In this document: piece by piece, positions 28,284 to 37,954 of the stretch
Position numbering within the stretch: the first letter of the stretch is position 1
Layout of the letters: every line of letters begins with the position of its first letter
DNA from: Bacteroidota bacterium
GTDB lineage: Bacteria; Bacteroidota; Ignavibacteria; Ignavibacteriales; Ignavibacteriaceae
Direction of reading: 5' to 3'
Length of the DNA: 47,989 bases
NCBI GenBank assembly: GCA_021831685.1
Contig: JAKBMG010000002.1
Coordinates: 1-47,989, forward strand
Position numbers and translations under genes: made by a program
The notes under the pieces: generated by a model
Told to the model about the DNA's origin: nothing
The model's database searches: none
Seen by the model: the letters and a program-made list of their open reading frames with translations, nothing else

Positions 28284-28459
28284 ATTCTGAATGCACTCTG
28301 AATGCACTCTGAATACACTCTGAATACACTCTGAATACACTCTGAATACACTCTGAATACACTCTGAATCCACTCTGAATCCACTCTGAATCCACTCTGA
28401 ATCCACTCTGAATCCACTCTGAATGCACTCTGAATCCACTCTGAATGCACTCTGAATCC
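28284..28459. repeat. Sixteen-unit 11-bp tandem array, ACTCTGAATNC
   Basis: Sixteen contiguous units of ACTCTGAATNC (the first reads ATTCTGAATGC), followed by a decayed seventeenth (ACTTCTAATGG). Only position 10 varies; from left to right it reads G,G, then five A, then five C, then G,C,G,C. Blocks of identical variants point to expansion by slippage. The minus strand has no stop codon in any frame because the unit contains none, so three apparent 71-75 residue minus-strand frames here are artefacts. Confidence 0.95.
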
Positions 28460-28610
28460 ACTTCTAATGGCCTTATCTTGTGCATAGCTCACACTTAACC
28501 TCTTTCTTTCCCATAATCAAGCAATAGAAATTTTACCCTTTTGATTTGAAGTTAAGACTTTTTTATTTAACTAACTCATCTTACGCAAAGGGTTATTATT
28601 ACATAATGAG

Positions 28611-28644
28611 AAACCTCCGAGGTTTTCCTAAACCTCGGAGGTTT
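28611..28644. repeat. Double palindrome, AAACCTCCGAGGTTT
   Basis: AAACCTCCGAGGTTT (28611-28625) and AAACCTCGGAGGTTT (28630-28644) are inverse copies separated by TCCT, and each arm is itself nearly palindromic. Lying between divergent genes it is not a terminator and fits a dispersed palindromic element. Confidence 0.75.
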
Positions 28645-28757
28645 GCACTTCACTTCCTTTATATTTGAAATTGTCTGCGTAACATGAGTAACTAAATAGA
28701 TTTTGTTCAAAACATTCAACCATTTATTTTGAAACAACAATTTATTATTAATTTTTC

Positions 28758-29900
28758 ATGAAGATCAAAATTGCAATTGTTACATCGGGGCACCCGCCTC
28801 TTGATGAAAGAATTTTTTACAAGTTCGGCAAGAGTTTAAGAGATGCCGGCTATGCCGTTGAAATAATTTGCTCTACACAAGAGATAAATGAAATGAAAGA
28901 TGGAATTTCCATCACCGGTTTTAACGGCTCTCATCTTGGGAAAAAAGAAAAAATTCTTAGGCTTTATGATAAGATCTTATCTTTTGACCCCTCGGTTATA
29001 ATTTGCTGCGAACCGTTACCTGTTTTTTCCGCTTACAAGTTTAAGACAGACAATCCAAAATGTAAAATTATTTTGGATATTACTGAGTGGTACCCTGAAA
29101 ATCTTGTAAACAAAATTAAAGGGATTAAAAAGTATTTTTATTATTTGTTCTACTATCTTTTTAATTTTGCCGCTGTTAGCTTAAGCGATAGTTTAATCAT
29201 TGGTGAGATAATAAAAAAAATGAGATACAATTTCATGGCACCGATTAAAGGCAAGACCATAATCGGTTACTACCCTATATTGAGCTATTTTAATTATTCT
29301 TCACCACCATTCAATGGAACGGATTTAACGTTTTGCTATGCCGGACTTATTAATTTTCAAAGAGGGATAATAAGTATCTACGAAGTTTCGAAGAAGATTA
29401 AAGAAAAATATCCCCAGTTAAATATTACCTTAAAACTTGTAGGAAGATTTGAGCGTGTTGAGGAAGAAATATATTTTGATGAATTAGCAAAAAACAATAA
29501 ATCAATAATAATCGATAAAGTAGGTTGGACAAGCTATAATGGAATTTCAGAGTACCTTCAAAATGTAGATATTTGTTTTGATCTAAGAGTAAGAAATTTC
29601 ATTTATAATAATTCACTTCCAATTAAAATTTTTGAATATATGGCATGCGGGAAACCATTTATCTTCTCTGATATTAAACCCATTCGGAAAGAATTCGGCG
29701 ATAATATCTGCGGCTTCCTTGTCGATCCTTCAAACCAGAATGAGGTTATTAGTAGTATTGAAAAATATATTATAGATAAGAATTTGCTTCTTACTCATTC
29801 CATAAATGCACGAAAGCTTATTGAAAACGGGAGAAATTGGGAAGAAGAATCTAAAAAGCTAATCAATCTGGTTAATTCATTAGCGAAAAATAAAAATTGA
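28758..29900 (+). CDS. Glycosyltransferase, family 4 type
   Basis: The 380-residue GT-B-fold enzyme has the donor-side motif PIKIFEYMACGKPFIFSD (about 289-306) with the EX7E-like pattern, and an N-terminal acceptor domain starting IAIVTSGHPPLDERIFYKFG. It would add a sugar to a growing surface glycan or lipid; the donor is unknown. It converges on the flippase gene with a 21-base overlap of 3' ends. No clear ribosome-binding site is seen at ATG 28758. Confidence 0.85.
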   Translation: MKIKIAIVTSGHPPLDERIFYKFGKSLRDAGYAVEIICSTQEINEMKDGISITGFNGSHLGKKEKILRLYDKILSFDPSVIICCEPLPVFSAYKFKTDNPKCKIILDITEWYPENLVNKIKGIKKYFYYLFYYLFNFAAVSLSDSLIIGEIIKKMRYNFMAPIKGKTIIGYYPILSYFNYSSPPFNGTDLTFCYAGLINFQRGIISIYEVSKKIKEKYPQLNITLKLVGRFERVEEEIYFDELAKNNKSIIIDKVGWTSYNGISEYLQNVDICFDLRVRNFIYNNSLPIKIFEYMACGKPFIFSDIKPIRKEFGDNICGFLVDPSNQNEVISSIEKYIIDKNLLLTHSINARKLIENGRNWEEESKKLINLVNSLAKNKN

Positions 29901-31301
29901 ACTAGGCTTAAACCCCGTTAGTTTAACTGCAAGAAGGACAAAAAGTGTACTCAAGATAATATTAAGATAAATATTCTGTAAGATAATTCCCGCAATTAAA
30001 AAAGCAAAAACCATGGCGACAATTACAAATAATTCTTTAACGTTATAATCAATCTTGAGCTTACCTGCCGATATAAGGAATAAATAAAAAGCAGACGCAG
30101 CAAATGCAATCGTAGTAGCTAATGCTGCGCCCACTAAACCGTAGCGAGGGATCAAGATCAAATTCAATATCAAATTCAAAACAAATCCTATCCCGTCAGC
30201 CACCGGAAAGTGATAAGTCTTATTTGACACTAAAGGATAAACTGAAAAGAATGAAGCTAAACCGTTAAAAAAATAACCGAGAAGAACGAATGGGAGTATT
30301 GTTAAACCGGGTTGATACTGAGAGTTCAAAAAAGTTATTCCAAAAATTCTAAAGTCAAAAAGATATCCGGTAAAAAACGTCACAATAAGCAAGACAAACC
30401 CACCGGCAGAAATAAGTTTCAGAAAAGTCTTACCGAATACTTCTTTATGTTTATCCATATTATACATATTTAATGCATAAGGTACCCAAGCTGTCCTAAA
30501 TGAAATGACGAAAACGTTCATAATCATAGCAATCCGATAAGAAAAGCTATAAATGCCGACTAAATTCTTCCCTAAAAAACTATTAATCAAAAATCTATCG
30601 CTAACATCCATCGCCGACGAGAACAAACCTGAAATAATTAGAGGGGCCGAAAAGATAAGCATCATTTTAAGTATTTTAACTTCAATGTACAGCGAATATT
30701 CTTGAGTTAGCGAAGGTACCATTAAAAGAAAAAGAATAGCGGAGGAAATGATTTGCGCATAAAAAATTCCTTCGACTCCTTCCTTCATGAGATAGACAAA
30801 AATTACGTTAAAGATGAAATTTGAGATTGCAGAAACGGAAGAAAGCAACACAACTTTTTTTGAATATTCCCTGGTTTTAAATAAATGCAGTCCAAAATAG
30901 GCAACAGTATCTACAAAAAGAGTTATAAAAGTTAAACTAACTAAACCAGAGGAGTTATGAGTCCCTAAAATTATTGAAGATATTTCTCCCGAAAATATTA
31001 TAATAATTGCGGTAAAAAAAGTTCCCGCAATCAGAGCCGAATTTATCACAGTCGAAAATATTTTTAATCTTTTATTGTCAGAATCTGCTTCTATATAATA
31101 TTTGCTAAAAGCAGCCTGTAGCCCGAATTGGTATAAAACCGAAACTATAGCATAAACAGACATTAGAAGAGAATAATTACCGAACTCTTTCGTTGAAATT
31201 AAATTGGAGTAAAGAGGCAGGAGCAAAAAACTAATTGATCTAACAAAAAGGTTTCCCAGGCTATACCATATTGTAGATTTCGACAGACTTCTTTTCTGCA
31301 T
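29880..31301 (-). CDS. Oligosaccharide flippase (Wzx/polysaccharide transport family)
   Basis: The 473-residue protein has 12-14 hydrophobic spans and the start pattern SKSTIWYSLGNLFVRSISFL of the polysaccharide biosynthesis/flippase family (MATE-like). It would move lipid-linked glycan units across the inner membrane. Its ATG overlaps the stop of the glycosyltransferase gene at 31301 (TAATG), and that gene in turn follows a FemAB-like gene. Confidence 0.9.
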   Translation of the reverse strand: MQKRSLSKSTIWYSLGNLFVRSISFLLLPLYSNLISTKEFGNYSLLMSVYAIVSVLYQFGLQAAFSKYYIEADSDNKRLKIFSTVINSALIAGTFFTAIIIIFSGEISSIILGTHNSSGLVSLTFITLFVDTVAYFGLHLFKTREYSKKVVLLSSVSAISNFIFNVIFVYLMKEGVEGIFYAQIISSAILFLLMVPSLTQEYSLYIEVKILKMMLIFSAPLIISGLFSSAMDVSDRFLINSFLGKNLVGIYSFSYRIAMIMNVFVISFRTAWVPYALNMYNMDKHKEVFGKTFLKLISAGGFVLLIVTFFTGYLFDFRIFGITFLNSQYQPGLTILPFVLLGYFFNGLASFFSVYPLVSNKTYHFPVADGIGFVLNLILNLILIPRYGLVGAALATTIAFAASAFYLFLISAGKLKIDYNVKELFVIVAMVFAFLIAGIILQNIYLNIILSTLFVLLAVKLTGFKPSSIFIFR

Positions 31302-32377
31302 TAAATTATATTTTTAAGTTTGTATAGTTCTTTAAGCTTTTCATTTACGCTTTCGTAGCCATGATATTTTTTCACCCAATTTATTCCGGTTATTCCTAAG
31401 CTATCGCGATAATTTTTATCATCGATAAGTGCATTTAATTTTGTGTATAGTTCATCTGCATTATTAGCAACCACAAAAGGATTTTCCGGTAGCCATTCTG
31501 CATAATCTTGTCTCATATTTGTTATTGTGGGAATTCCCATCGCTAAAGTTTCCAATCCTGCTTTTCCATATCCGGTGCCGCCCATCGTGCCGCCGACTTG
31601 GTCGATTGAAATATCGCAACTGCTTTTGATCTCGAGCAATTTACCTCTTGCCATATTTTCTAAGAGAATAAAATTAATTTTCCGTTCCTTTTTGACTCTG
31701 TCAATGACCGAAATAATTAAATCAGTTCCTTTAAATTTTCTATTCGTCGGTGAATGAACAATGGTGATTTCCCGGTCATCATTATTTTTTTTCTTAGGTA
31801 ATTCAGAAGGATTGTAAGGATAAAATAAATATTGCAAATCCTTTTTCAAACCAAGATGGTCATATTCAGAGGTGATATTTAGATCGGAGATATTGTCAAG
31901 CTCTTTAATTACACCTCTAATCCTAAGATCGCTTCCATAATAACAACAAACGATTTTTTTTCCTTCACGTTTCCATTTTTTAGCCAGTGAGGCATCCCTA
32001 AAAAAATCTAACCCGGCGTCGTAATGGATAATTTGATATTCGTCAAGGTTATATTTCCTGACGGCATCAAATACTTTTTTCTTTTTGAACTGATCATTCA
32101 AATCAAAATAATATTTTTCCAATAGATTTTTAGGCTTGAATTCAGGGGCTTGCATAATTATTTCATTTTCTCTAATGGCGACTTTGTTTCTTCGCCATAA
32201 TTTAGCCAAGGAGAAATTGAGTAAAGGAAAGTTAAGGCAAACGTCCTCAGGAAAATCAAGTTGGTTTTTGTGAAAGGTAATTAAACGGGATTGATCGCCG
32301 CTTGACAAATGCATCTTAAAAAAATCATACGGAACTCCGGCATAATTTTGCGGAGCCAGATGTAAAATTTTGAGCAT
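31301..32377 (-). CDS. Glycosyltransferase-like protein (GT-B fold)
   Basis: The 358-residue protein begins LKILHLAPQNYAGVPYDFFK and has the C-terminal donor-side block GTGYGKAGLETLAMGIPTIT and the EX7E-type region, as in family 4 glycosyltransferases. CCYYGSDLRIRGV in the middle is typical of related enzymes. It is co-translated with the flippase and with the FemAB-like gene. The sugar and acceptor cannot be read from the sequence. Confidence 0.78.
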   Translation of the reverse strand: MLKILHLAPQNYAGVPYDFFKMHLSSGDQSRLITFHKNQLDFPEDVCLNFPLLNFSLAKLWRRNKVAIRENEIIMQAPEFKPKNLLEKYYFDLNDQFKKKKVFDAVRKYNLDEYQIIHYDAGLDFFRDASLAKKWKREGKKIVCCYYGSDLRIRGVIKELDNISDLNITSEYDHLGLKKDLQYLFYPYNPSELPKKKNNDDREITIVHSPTNRKFKGTDLIISVIDRVKKERKINFILLENMARGKLLEIKSSCDISIDQVGGTMGGTGYGKAGLETLAMGIPTITNMRQDYAEWLPENPFVVANNADELYTKLNALIDDKNYRDSLGITGINWVKKYHGYESVNEKLKELYKLKNII

Positions 32378-33348
32378 TAAATATCTTTATAGAATGTATC
32401 TCTAAAAATTCCCCGAGCCCCAAAATTTTCTTTAAACCTTGCAAGTCCCCAATTCGGGTCCATGTTAACAGTAAAAATTCCAAAATCTAAGAACTTGAAT
32501 CCTTCGTCTTTATATCGTTTCATTATTTCATAAAAAAGCAAATTCACCGCCCGGTACTCCTGATATTCTTCATCATGACTAATATAAAACGCCAGGACAA
32601 CTTTTGGATTAGCAGAGAAATTGCAAACACCGGCAATTAGTTTTTCTCCCTTAAATGCACCCCATAATCTTATCTTTGTCGGAAAGAGTTTTTTAAGTTT
32701 AAGGAGTTCTTCGAGCGAATGCGTAGGATTAACATTGTGCCGCATCTTCAAATTCAATTTTAAGATTTCATAATATTCTTCAAACCGGTCGCACTCAACA
32801 ATTTCAATTCCCTGCTTAATTGATTTCTTTACGGCTGTGCGGGCTTCGGCGCGATAGGTTGAGAGAAGCTCATCGTGTTCCACATCAAGCTGAACTACGC
32901 TTGAAACATCGCGCTTCAAATAACTAAACTCATTTTTCACAAGGGCGAAATCGATATAATTAGAGTATTTTGACTGATAAATCATTGGAGGAGGAGTTAA
33001 CTGAATTCTCTCGCACTTCAATTCCTTTGCATAATCAACGACAGATTCAACTAAATCAAACGCTTCACGAAAATTAAGATTGCTTTTATAAACAAATCCG
33101 CCATAGGAGGCTCCGGAATGAGATATGAGAATTCTCTTTCCTTCGCGCTCAACTACGGCTGCGGAGATAATTGCAAACATTTGACCATTCTTCTTAAAAA
33201 CCAAGGAAGCGTCCTTAAACCTCCCTTTTGGATGATAAGAAAGGAAAAGTCTCTTATGAAACATGGTTCCATTATCGGATGAATCGACGAAATTATCCCA
33301 TTCGCTATCCGATAAATCAATTTTATTTAATGGAAAATATTCAAGCAT
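32377..33348 (-). CDS. FemAB/GNAT-like acyltransferase
   Basis: The 323-residue protein has the two-lobed Acetyltransf_6/FemAB pattern: an N-terminal half with SGASYGGFVYKSNL and a C-terminal half with LIAGVCNFSANPKVVLAFYISHDEEY and NLLFYEIMKRYKDEGFKFLDFGIFT. Such enzymes attach amino acids or acyl groups to peptidoglycan or surface glycans. It heads a minus-strand operon with a glycosyltransferase and a flippase. The group transferred is not known. Confidence 0.78.
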   Translation of the reverse strand: MLEYFPLNKIDLSDSEWDNFVDSSDNGTMFHKRLFLSYHPKGRFKDASLVFKKNGQMFAIISAAVVEREGKRILISHSGASYGGFVYKSNLNFREAFDLVESVVDYAKELKCERIQLTPPPMIYQSKYSNYIDFALVKNEFSYLKRDVSSVVQLDVEHDELLSTYRAEARTAVKKSIKQGIEIVECDRFEEYYEILKLNLKMRHNVNPTHSLEELLKLKKLFPTKIRLWGAFKGEKLIAGVCNFSANPKVVLAFYISHDEEYQEYRAVNLLFYEIMKRYKDEGFKFLDFGIFTVNMDPNWGLARFKENFGARGIFRDTFYKDI

Positions 33349-33553
33349 AAATTTCTCAGAAGTTTTTAATAATAAAAAATATATAGCCTTAGTATAAATT
33401 CAAAATATACTAACAATAAGATATCCGGAGTCTAACTGTAAAAATAAACGATTTTTCTCTTAATGATTTGTTCATTTTCAATTTACGATTTAGTAATACT
33501 AAAATAATATCTTTTCGGCAAATAAAAATTTAATTATGAACTTTGGCTAACAA

Positions 33554-34513
33554 ATGAGAATTGCGCACATTTCAGATCTTCACTTTACGACATTCTTTAA
33601 GAAATCGAATCTTGGTAGTATTAATTATATGTTAGAATATGCTCTTAAACTTAAAGCCGACCATATAGTTATCACGGGCGATTTAACGGACAACGCCGAT
33701 AAGAATGATTTTTTAATTTTAAGAGATTTATTTGAAAACCTGGGGATACTTAGCTCTGAAAAGTTATCCTTAGTCATCGGTAATCACGATATATTCGGAG
33801 GCGTCCAAACTGCCGAAGATATTTTTTCTTTCCCGGAAAAATGCAGGTCAGTTAATTTTAATGAAAAAGTACAAGATTTTTATTCCTACTTTAGCGAAAC
33901 TTTTGACAACTGCGTTTATTTTTCGGAAGATACAATATTCCCTTTTGCTAAAATTCTTGACGGTGTATTAATAGCAGGGATGAACTCTATAGCTGAATAT
34001 TCGAAAGCCAAAAATATTTTTGCATCAAACGGAGCAGTAAGTATTGAACAATTTGACGCAACTTTAAAGATTCTTGAGAACTTTAACAAAGATGTTCATT
34101 CAAAAATAGTTTTGATTCATCATCACTTCAGCAAGATTAAGTCAAAGAACAGCGGTTCATTCGGGGGATTCTGGCAAAATATTGAGAGGCAAACAATGAA
34201 ATTGAGAAAGAAAAAAAGACTTCTAAACTTGTTCAATCAATATGACATCAATTTAGTGCTGCACGGACATTATCATGAGACAAAAGAATACCATCGCAAT
34301 AGAATAAGATTCTTAAATGCAGGAGGAAGTTTTAAAAATCAATATCAAAATGAATTTTTTATAAATTTTATTGATGTAGAACCTTCTGGAATAAAAATTG
34401 AGACTCACAATTTGCATTCTCCAAAAGATGGTTTTGAAATGGGCAGCATATTATCCGGTGGCAATAATTCGCTTGAAAGGAAATTCGCATTACCCGAAAT
34501 TATTGCCAATTAA
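33554..34513 (+). CDS. Calcineurin-like metallophosphoesterase
   Basis: The 319-residue protein has all five metal motifs of the family: HISDLHF (D8, H10), GDLTDN (about 41), GNHD (about 74-77), LIHHHF (about 194) and GHYHE (about 235). It should be a di-metal phosphoesterase; candidate substrates include UDP-diacylglucosamine (LpxH-like) and cyclic nucleotides, and nothing in the sequence decides. It is followed by a glycosyltransferase gene in the same direction. Confidence 0.88.
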   Translation: MRIAHISDLHFTTFFKKSNLGSINYMLEYALKLKADHIVITGDLTDNADKNDFLILRDLFENLGILSSEKLSLVIGNHDIFGGVQTAEDIFSFPEKCRSVNFNEKVQDFYSYFSETFDNCVYFSEDTIFPFAKILDGVLIAGMNSIAEYSKAKNIFASNGAVSIEQFDATLKILENFNKDVHSKIVLIHHHFSKIKSKNSGSFGGFWQNIERQTMKLRKKKRLLNLFNQYDINLVLHGHYHETKEYHRNRIRFLNAGGSFKNQYQNEFFINFIDVEPSGIKIETHNLHSPKDGFEMGSILSGGNNSLERKFALPEIIAN

Positions 34514-34589
34514 ACATAATACCGGTTCAAAACATTTAAGAGCAAAAGAATCAAATCTTCAATTGAAAATGGAATAGTTAGGAGCAGTT

Positions 34590-35780
34590 ATGTCACAATC
34601 GCTTAAGGAAAATATTAGTTCTAAATTTAAGGTAGCTTATTTTGCCGGCTCTATGCGCCCCGGGATTGACGGTGTTACAAGAGTACTATACAAGTTAATT
34701 GAAGAATTGAATGTCCGGAATATCGAAAATATTTTTGTCTCCCCTATTATTCCGTCAATAGAAGAGCGGCCTACTTTGATGTTTAAAGTCCCTTCAGTTA
34801 CAGTTCCTTTCTATAAAGAATACCGTCTTCCCTATTTCGGACAAAGGATATTTGAAAATAAATTACTTGAGTTTAAACCGGATATTATTCATATAAATAG
34901 CCCTTGTCCTTTAGGTTATGCAGCATTAAGATTTGGACTGAAGCATAGAATTCCGGTTGTGGCAACTTACCATACACACTTCGCAAGTTATGCAAAATAC
35001 TATAATGTTAGACCACTTGAATCTTTCAGCTGGAATTATTTTCGTAGCATCTACAATCGATGCGAAACAGTATACGTCCCTTCGATACCAATATTAGATG
35101 AACTTCGCAATCACAGTTTGACAACAACCGAGTTTCTTCCACATGGTGTGGACACGCAAATTTTCAATCCACGATATAAGTCATCCAAATGGAAAAATAA
35201 TCTAAATATTGAAGGAAAAACCGCTTTACTTTTTGCGGGTCGACTTGTTTGGGAAAAAGATTTAAAGACCTTTGTGGAAGTTTATAATATCCTTTCGGCA
35301 AAAAGAAAAGACATAGCTTTTGTATTAGCCGGTGACGGACCAATACGCGAAGACTTAGAGAAATCAATGCCCAAAGCAATATTTCTCGGCTATCAAACCG
35401 GAAGTGAACTTGCCGCTACGTATTCTTCCTCCGATATTTTTGTTTTCCCATCGACTACTGAAACTTTTGGAAACGTTGTAGTCGAGGCAATGGCTTCAGG
35501 CTTACCTCCAATCTGCGTTAGAGAAGGAGGCGCATACGGAATCGTTAAAGACAATATAACGGGTTTAATTGCAGAACCAAGAAATGCTGCAGATATTTCA
35601 AATAAAATTGAAATGCTTCTTAATCAGCCCGGATTAAGAGATCAGATATCAAGTCAGGCATTTCAGTATGCTCAGACACAATCATGGGAAAATGTTTTTG
35701 AAAGTCTTTTCAAAAGCTACGAAGAAGTAATTCGCAATTATACAATTAAGAAATTATACAGAGAGAAAAAGGTTGCTTAA
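34590..35780 (+). CDS. Glycosyltransferase family 4 (mannosyltransferase-like)
   Basis: The 396-residue GT-B enzyme starts YFAGSMRPGIDGVTRVLYKL and has the donor-binding block PSTTETFGNVVVEAMASGLP (about 286-305) with the EX7E motif, and LLFAGRLVWEKDLKTF in front. It resembles MgtA/PimB-type glycolipid mannosyl- or glucosyltransferases. An AGGAG ribosome-binding site precedes ATG 34590. It may work with the phosphoesterase upstream in glycolipid assembly. Confidence 0.88.
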   Translation: MSQSLKENISSKFKVAYFAGSMRPGIDGVTRVLYKLIEELNVRNIENIFVSPIIPSIEERPTLMFKVPSVTVPFYKEYRLPYFGQRIFENKLLEFKPDIIHINSPCPLGYAALRFGLKHRIPVVATYHTHFASYAKYYNVRPLESFSWNYFRSIYNRCETVYVPSIPILDELRNHSLTTTEFLPHGVDTQIFNPRYKSSKWKNNLNIEGKTALLFAGRLVWEKDLKTFVEVYNILSAKRKDIAFVLAGDGPIREDLEKSMPKAIFLGYQTGSELAATYSSSDIFVFPSTTETFGNVVVEAMASGLPPICVREGGAYGIVKDNITGLIAEPRNAADISNKIEMLLNQPGLRDQISSQAFQYAQTQSWENVFESLFKSYEEVIRNYTIKKLYREKKVA

Positions 35781-35789
35781 TCAAAAAAA

Positions 35790-35817
35790 ATGCTATGCAC
35801 ATTTCTGCACATAGCAT
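35790..35817. repeat. Imperfect inverted repeat after a glycosyltransferase gene
   Basis: ATGCTATG and CATAGCAT flank a 12-base loop, just after the stop of the glycosyltransferase gene and preceded by an A-run. A T-run follows only on the minus strand, so it is at best a terminator in the reverse sense; it may simply be a palindrome. Confidence 0.4.
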
Positions 35818-36047
35818 AAGAAGAGGTTCATGAAAGGAGCTTAACTCTTTATTTGAATTGGCCTATGACTTTCATGCCCGAAGCATTTGATATTCCAAGA
35901 AGCCATCAGGGGAGTGTGTTTCCGCCAAGGAAATAATTATTTATATCTTTAGAAGCCTTTTTTGAAATCCAATAATGACAGTGGCTACCAGGTAAATTAG
36001 TATAATTGAAATATCCAGTACACTTAATTTCATAAACTTAATATCCA

Positions 36048-37118
36048 ATGAAAAAGGCAGGCGACACAGCAAGAATAAGATTGCTTAACGTTCTTGATCT
36101 TCACTGGTATCCGAAGGCAAAGGGTAATATTGATTCGATTCGAATTACAGATTCAAAGGCTACTACTTATAACGATAGAGTTGCAAGGGTTCAAGCGCCG
36201 CGAACTTTGTGGGATAAAGATTATATTGAAAATAGCTGGATTGGTCAAACCGGACAGGCGCATCTTCCGCTGATTCCAAAGTTGGAAGCTTCGATAAACA
36301 GCTTTTATCCGGGGACAAAACTCGCTTTTACAGAATTTACATACGGAGGAGAAAATGATATTTCCGGCGGAATAGCAATATCAGACGTACTTGGGATATT
36401 CGCAAAGTACAGTGTTTATTTTGCTTCATTCTGGCAGGTTCAAGGACCATCGAGCTATGTATCTGCGGCATATAAAATTTATCGAAATTATGACGGAAAC
36501 AATTCCACATTCGGAAATTTATTTGTTCCATCTCAAAGTAATGACAGCGTTGACTGCTCAATTTATTCGTCCATTGTGAAAGGAGATAATAAGATTCATC
36601 TAATAGTTATTAATAAAAATTTCACTAAAAGCATTACAGGAAATTTTTCAATCAACTCTCCTAAGCAAATTTTAAGCGGAGAAGTTTGGGAGCTTGATTC
36701 AACATCATCACAAATACATTTACCGGTCGCGGTCAATAATATCATTAATAATCCTTTTTCATATACATTGCCGCCGGCTTCTGTTTGCCATTTCGTTCTT
36801 GAGACCTCAGGTGTATTGTCGGTAAAAAATAGCAACGACAATTTACCTGAGAAATATGAATTGGCAGCATATCCAAATCCTTTTAATCCTTCATGCAGGA
36901 TAGAATATACAATCCCGGATAACTCAACTTCGCGAATAGAAATATATTCAGTTGAAGGAGTGTTGATAAAAACATTCGGTCAATTATCTCATTCAGGAGT
37001 TGCAACTTGGTTTGGGACTAACAACAATAATCAAAAAGTTGCTTCAGGAGTTTATTATGCAATATTAAGAAGCGACGCCGGAATATTAGCGCAGCAAAAA
37101 TTGCTTTTGCTAAAGTGA
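36048..37118 (+). pseudogene. 5'-truncated GH44 glycoside hydrolase with T9SS sorting domain
   Basis: The 356-residue frame matches the C-terminal part of the GH44 catalytic barrel: NVLDLHWYPKAKG, WDKDYIENSWIGQTG, and LAFTEFTYGGENDISGGIA with the nucleophile glutamate, then the family's terminal beta domain and the T9SS signal AAYPNPFNPSCRIEYT. The first half of the GH44 domain, including the NEP acid/base glutamate, is missing and there is no signal peptide. Its apparent start (MKKAGDTARIRLL) aligns with an internal Met of the family. In-frame stops precede it. I read it as a dead fragment of a secreted cellulase/xyloglucanase. Confidence 0.82.
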
Positions 37119-37828
37119 GGGAAAATTAGCGGCTTTACATTTCTCGTTTTACAATACATGCCAAGTCCTTTAATAAATCAGACACAGGAAGAGTTTATGC
37201 CAATTTTGGCAGACTTTTTTCTGAAATAATTGGATAAGAATTAAAGGCTTGTTTTAGGCTTGTCATAGGCTTGGTAGAGGCCAGGAGGAAATAGGCAAAA
37301 ACAGAAAGAAAAGGATCTTAGGTATGACAAAATTGGCAGACAAAGAATTTTCAAGGGTAAGTCGGCTGAGAAATATTTTATTAGCGCCTAACGCGGCAGG
37401 CCGCAATGTATTATGTTTGATGGAATATGGAATATGTAAAACAAATTTGAAATATCTTGACACAAAAAACAAAAACTTAATTGGCAACATTATAGATAAC
37501 CTCATTTTTATTCGATTACCTGTATTATGGCACAACGACCCTAAGTGAAATAGCTTAGGGTTATATTAATTTTGGCGCAATGCAGCTATTCGGCCAAAGA
37601 TTTAAAATATTGACAATAAGAGAAAATTAATTTATCTTAATAATACTGAAGGAAAAAAGGATGGGTATGCGTTACTCTCTGAACTAATTATAGAGCGGAG
37701 TAGAATTGCAATACATACAAAGACTACTTGGGCCTGCAAGGGGCAAAACCACGGAGACTTACCTCATGAGATATTATTTTGTTTAATTCTGGAAAAGAGA
37801 AAAAATGAGACATCATGAACAAATAATT

Positions 37829-37871
37829 TTATGGCGTAAACACAACTAATTTGGAAGTAATTACGCCATAA
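37829..37871. repeat. 11-bp perfect inverted repeat
   Basis: TTATGGCGTAA (37829-37839) and TTACGCCATAA (37861-37871) are exact inverse copies with a 21-base loop. The right arm can alternatively pair with ATGGCGT at 37891-37897, forming part of the attC-like dyad below. Confidence 0.8.
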
Positions 37872-37915
37872 CTTGTCCCGATTTTTCGAGATGGCGTGAA
37901 TACAGTAGTTAGTTG
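37843..37915 (+). repeat. attC-like dyad 1 (upstream of the Ycf48-like gene)
   Basis: CAACTAA (37843-37849) pairs with TTAGTTG (37909-37915), and ACGCCAT (37863-37869) pairs with ATGGCGT (37891-37897), with spacers of 13 and 11 bases. This two-box symmetry around a small loop is what integron attC sites show. The core bases GTT/AAC are present, but the full GTTRRRY consensus is not met, so the call is tentative. Confidence 0.4.
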
Positions 37916-37923
37916 CAATTGCC
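37908..37923. repeat. Left copy of a 16-bp inverted repeat bracketing the Ycf48-like gene
   Basis: GTTAGTTGCAATTGCC matches the inverse of GGCAACTGCAACTAAC at 39239-39254 in 15 of 16 positions. The left copy is 31 bases before ATG 37955 and the right copy begins at the base after the stop codon. This is the geometry expected when a cassette's first bases are complementary to the start of its own attC. Confidence 0.75.
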
Positions 37924-37954
37924 GCTTGATAGCTTCAAGAAAGGAGGAACTGGT

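Larger units (their letters stand above)
27953..28757. other. Gene-free interval with tandem array and palindrome
   Basis: The 805 bases between thyA (minus) and the plus-strand glycosyltransferase hold no supported gene. They contain the 11-bp tandem array (28284-28459) and a double palindrome (28611-28644). It must also carry the divergent promoters; I cannot place them. Confidence 0.6.
37119..37954. other. Interval without supported genes
   Basis: About 836 bases lie between the GH44 remnant and the ATG of the Ycf48-like gene. Two overlapping frames at 37263-37548 have no ribosome-binding site or motif. Features seen are a three-unit AGGCTTG repeat with 11-bp spacing (37245-37277), a hairpin ACCCTAAG/CTTAGGGT (37538-37561) and an attC-like dyad (37843-37915). 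Confidence 0.5.

Noticed and set aside
28284-28459. CRISPR array
   Set aside because: The units are contiguous 11-mers with no spacers.
28212-28492. Three overlapping minus-strand frames of 71-75 residues with 11-residue repeats
   Set aside because: They arise because the 11-bp tandem unit has no stop codon in any minus frame; an 11-bp unit read in codons repeats every 33 bases.
28611-28644. Rho-independent terminator
   Set aside because: It lies between divergent genes and has no T-run; better read as a palindromic repeat.
37263-37548. Two overlapping frames, one on each strand
   Set aside because: No ribosome-binding site, no motif, and mutual overlap; treated as non-coding.
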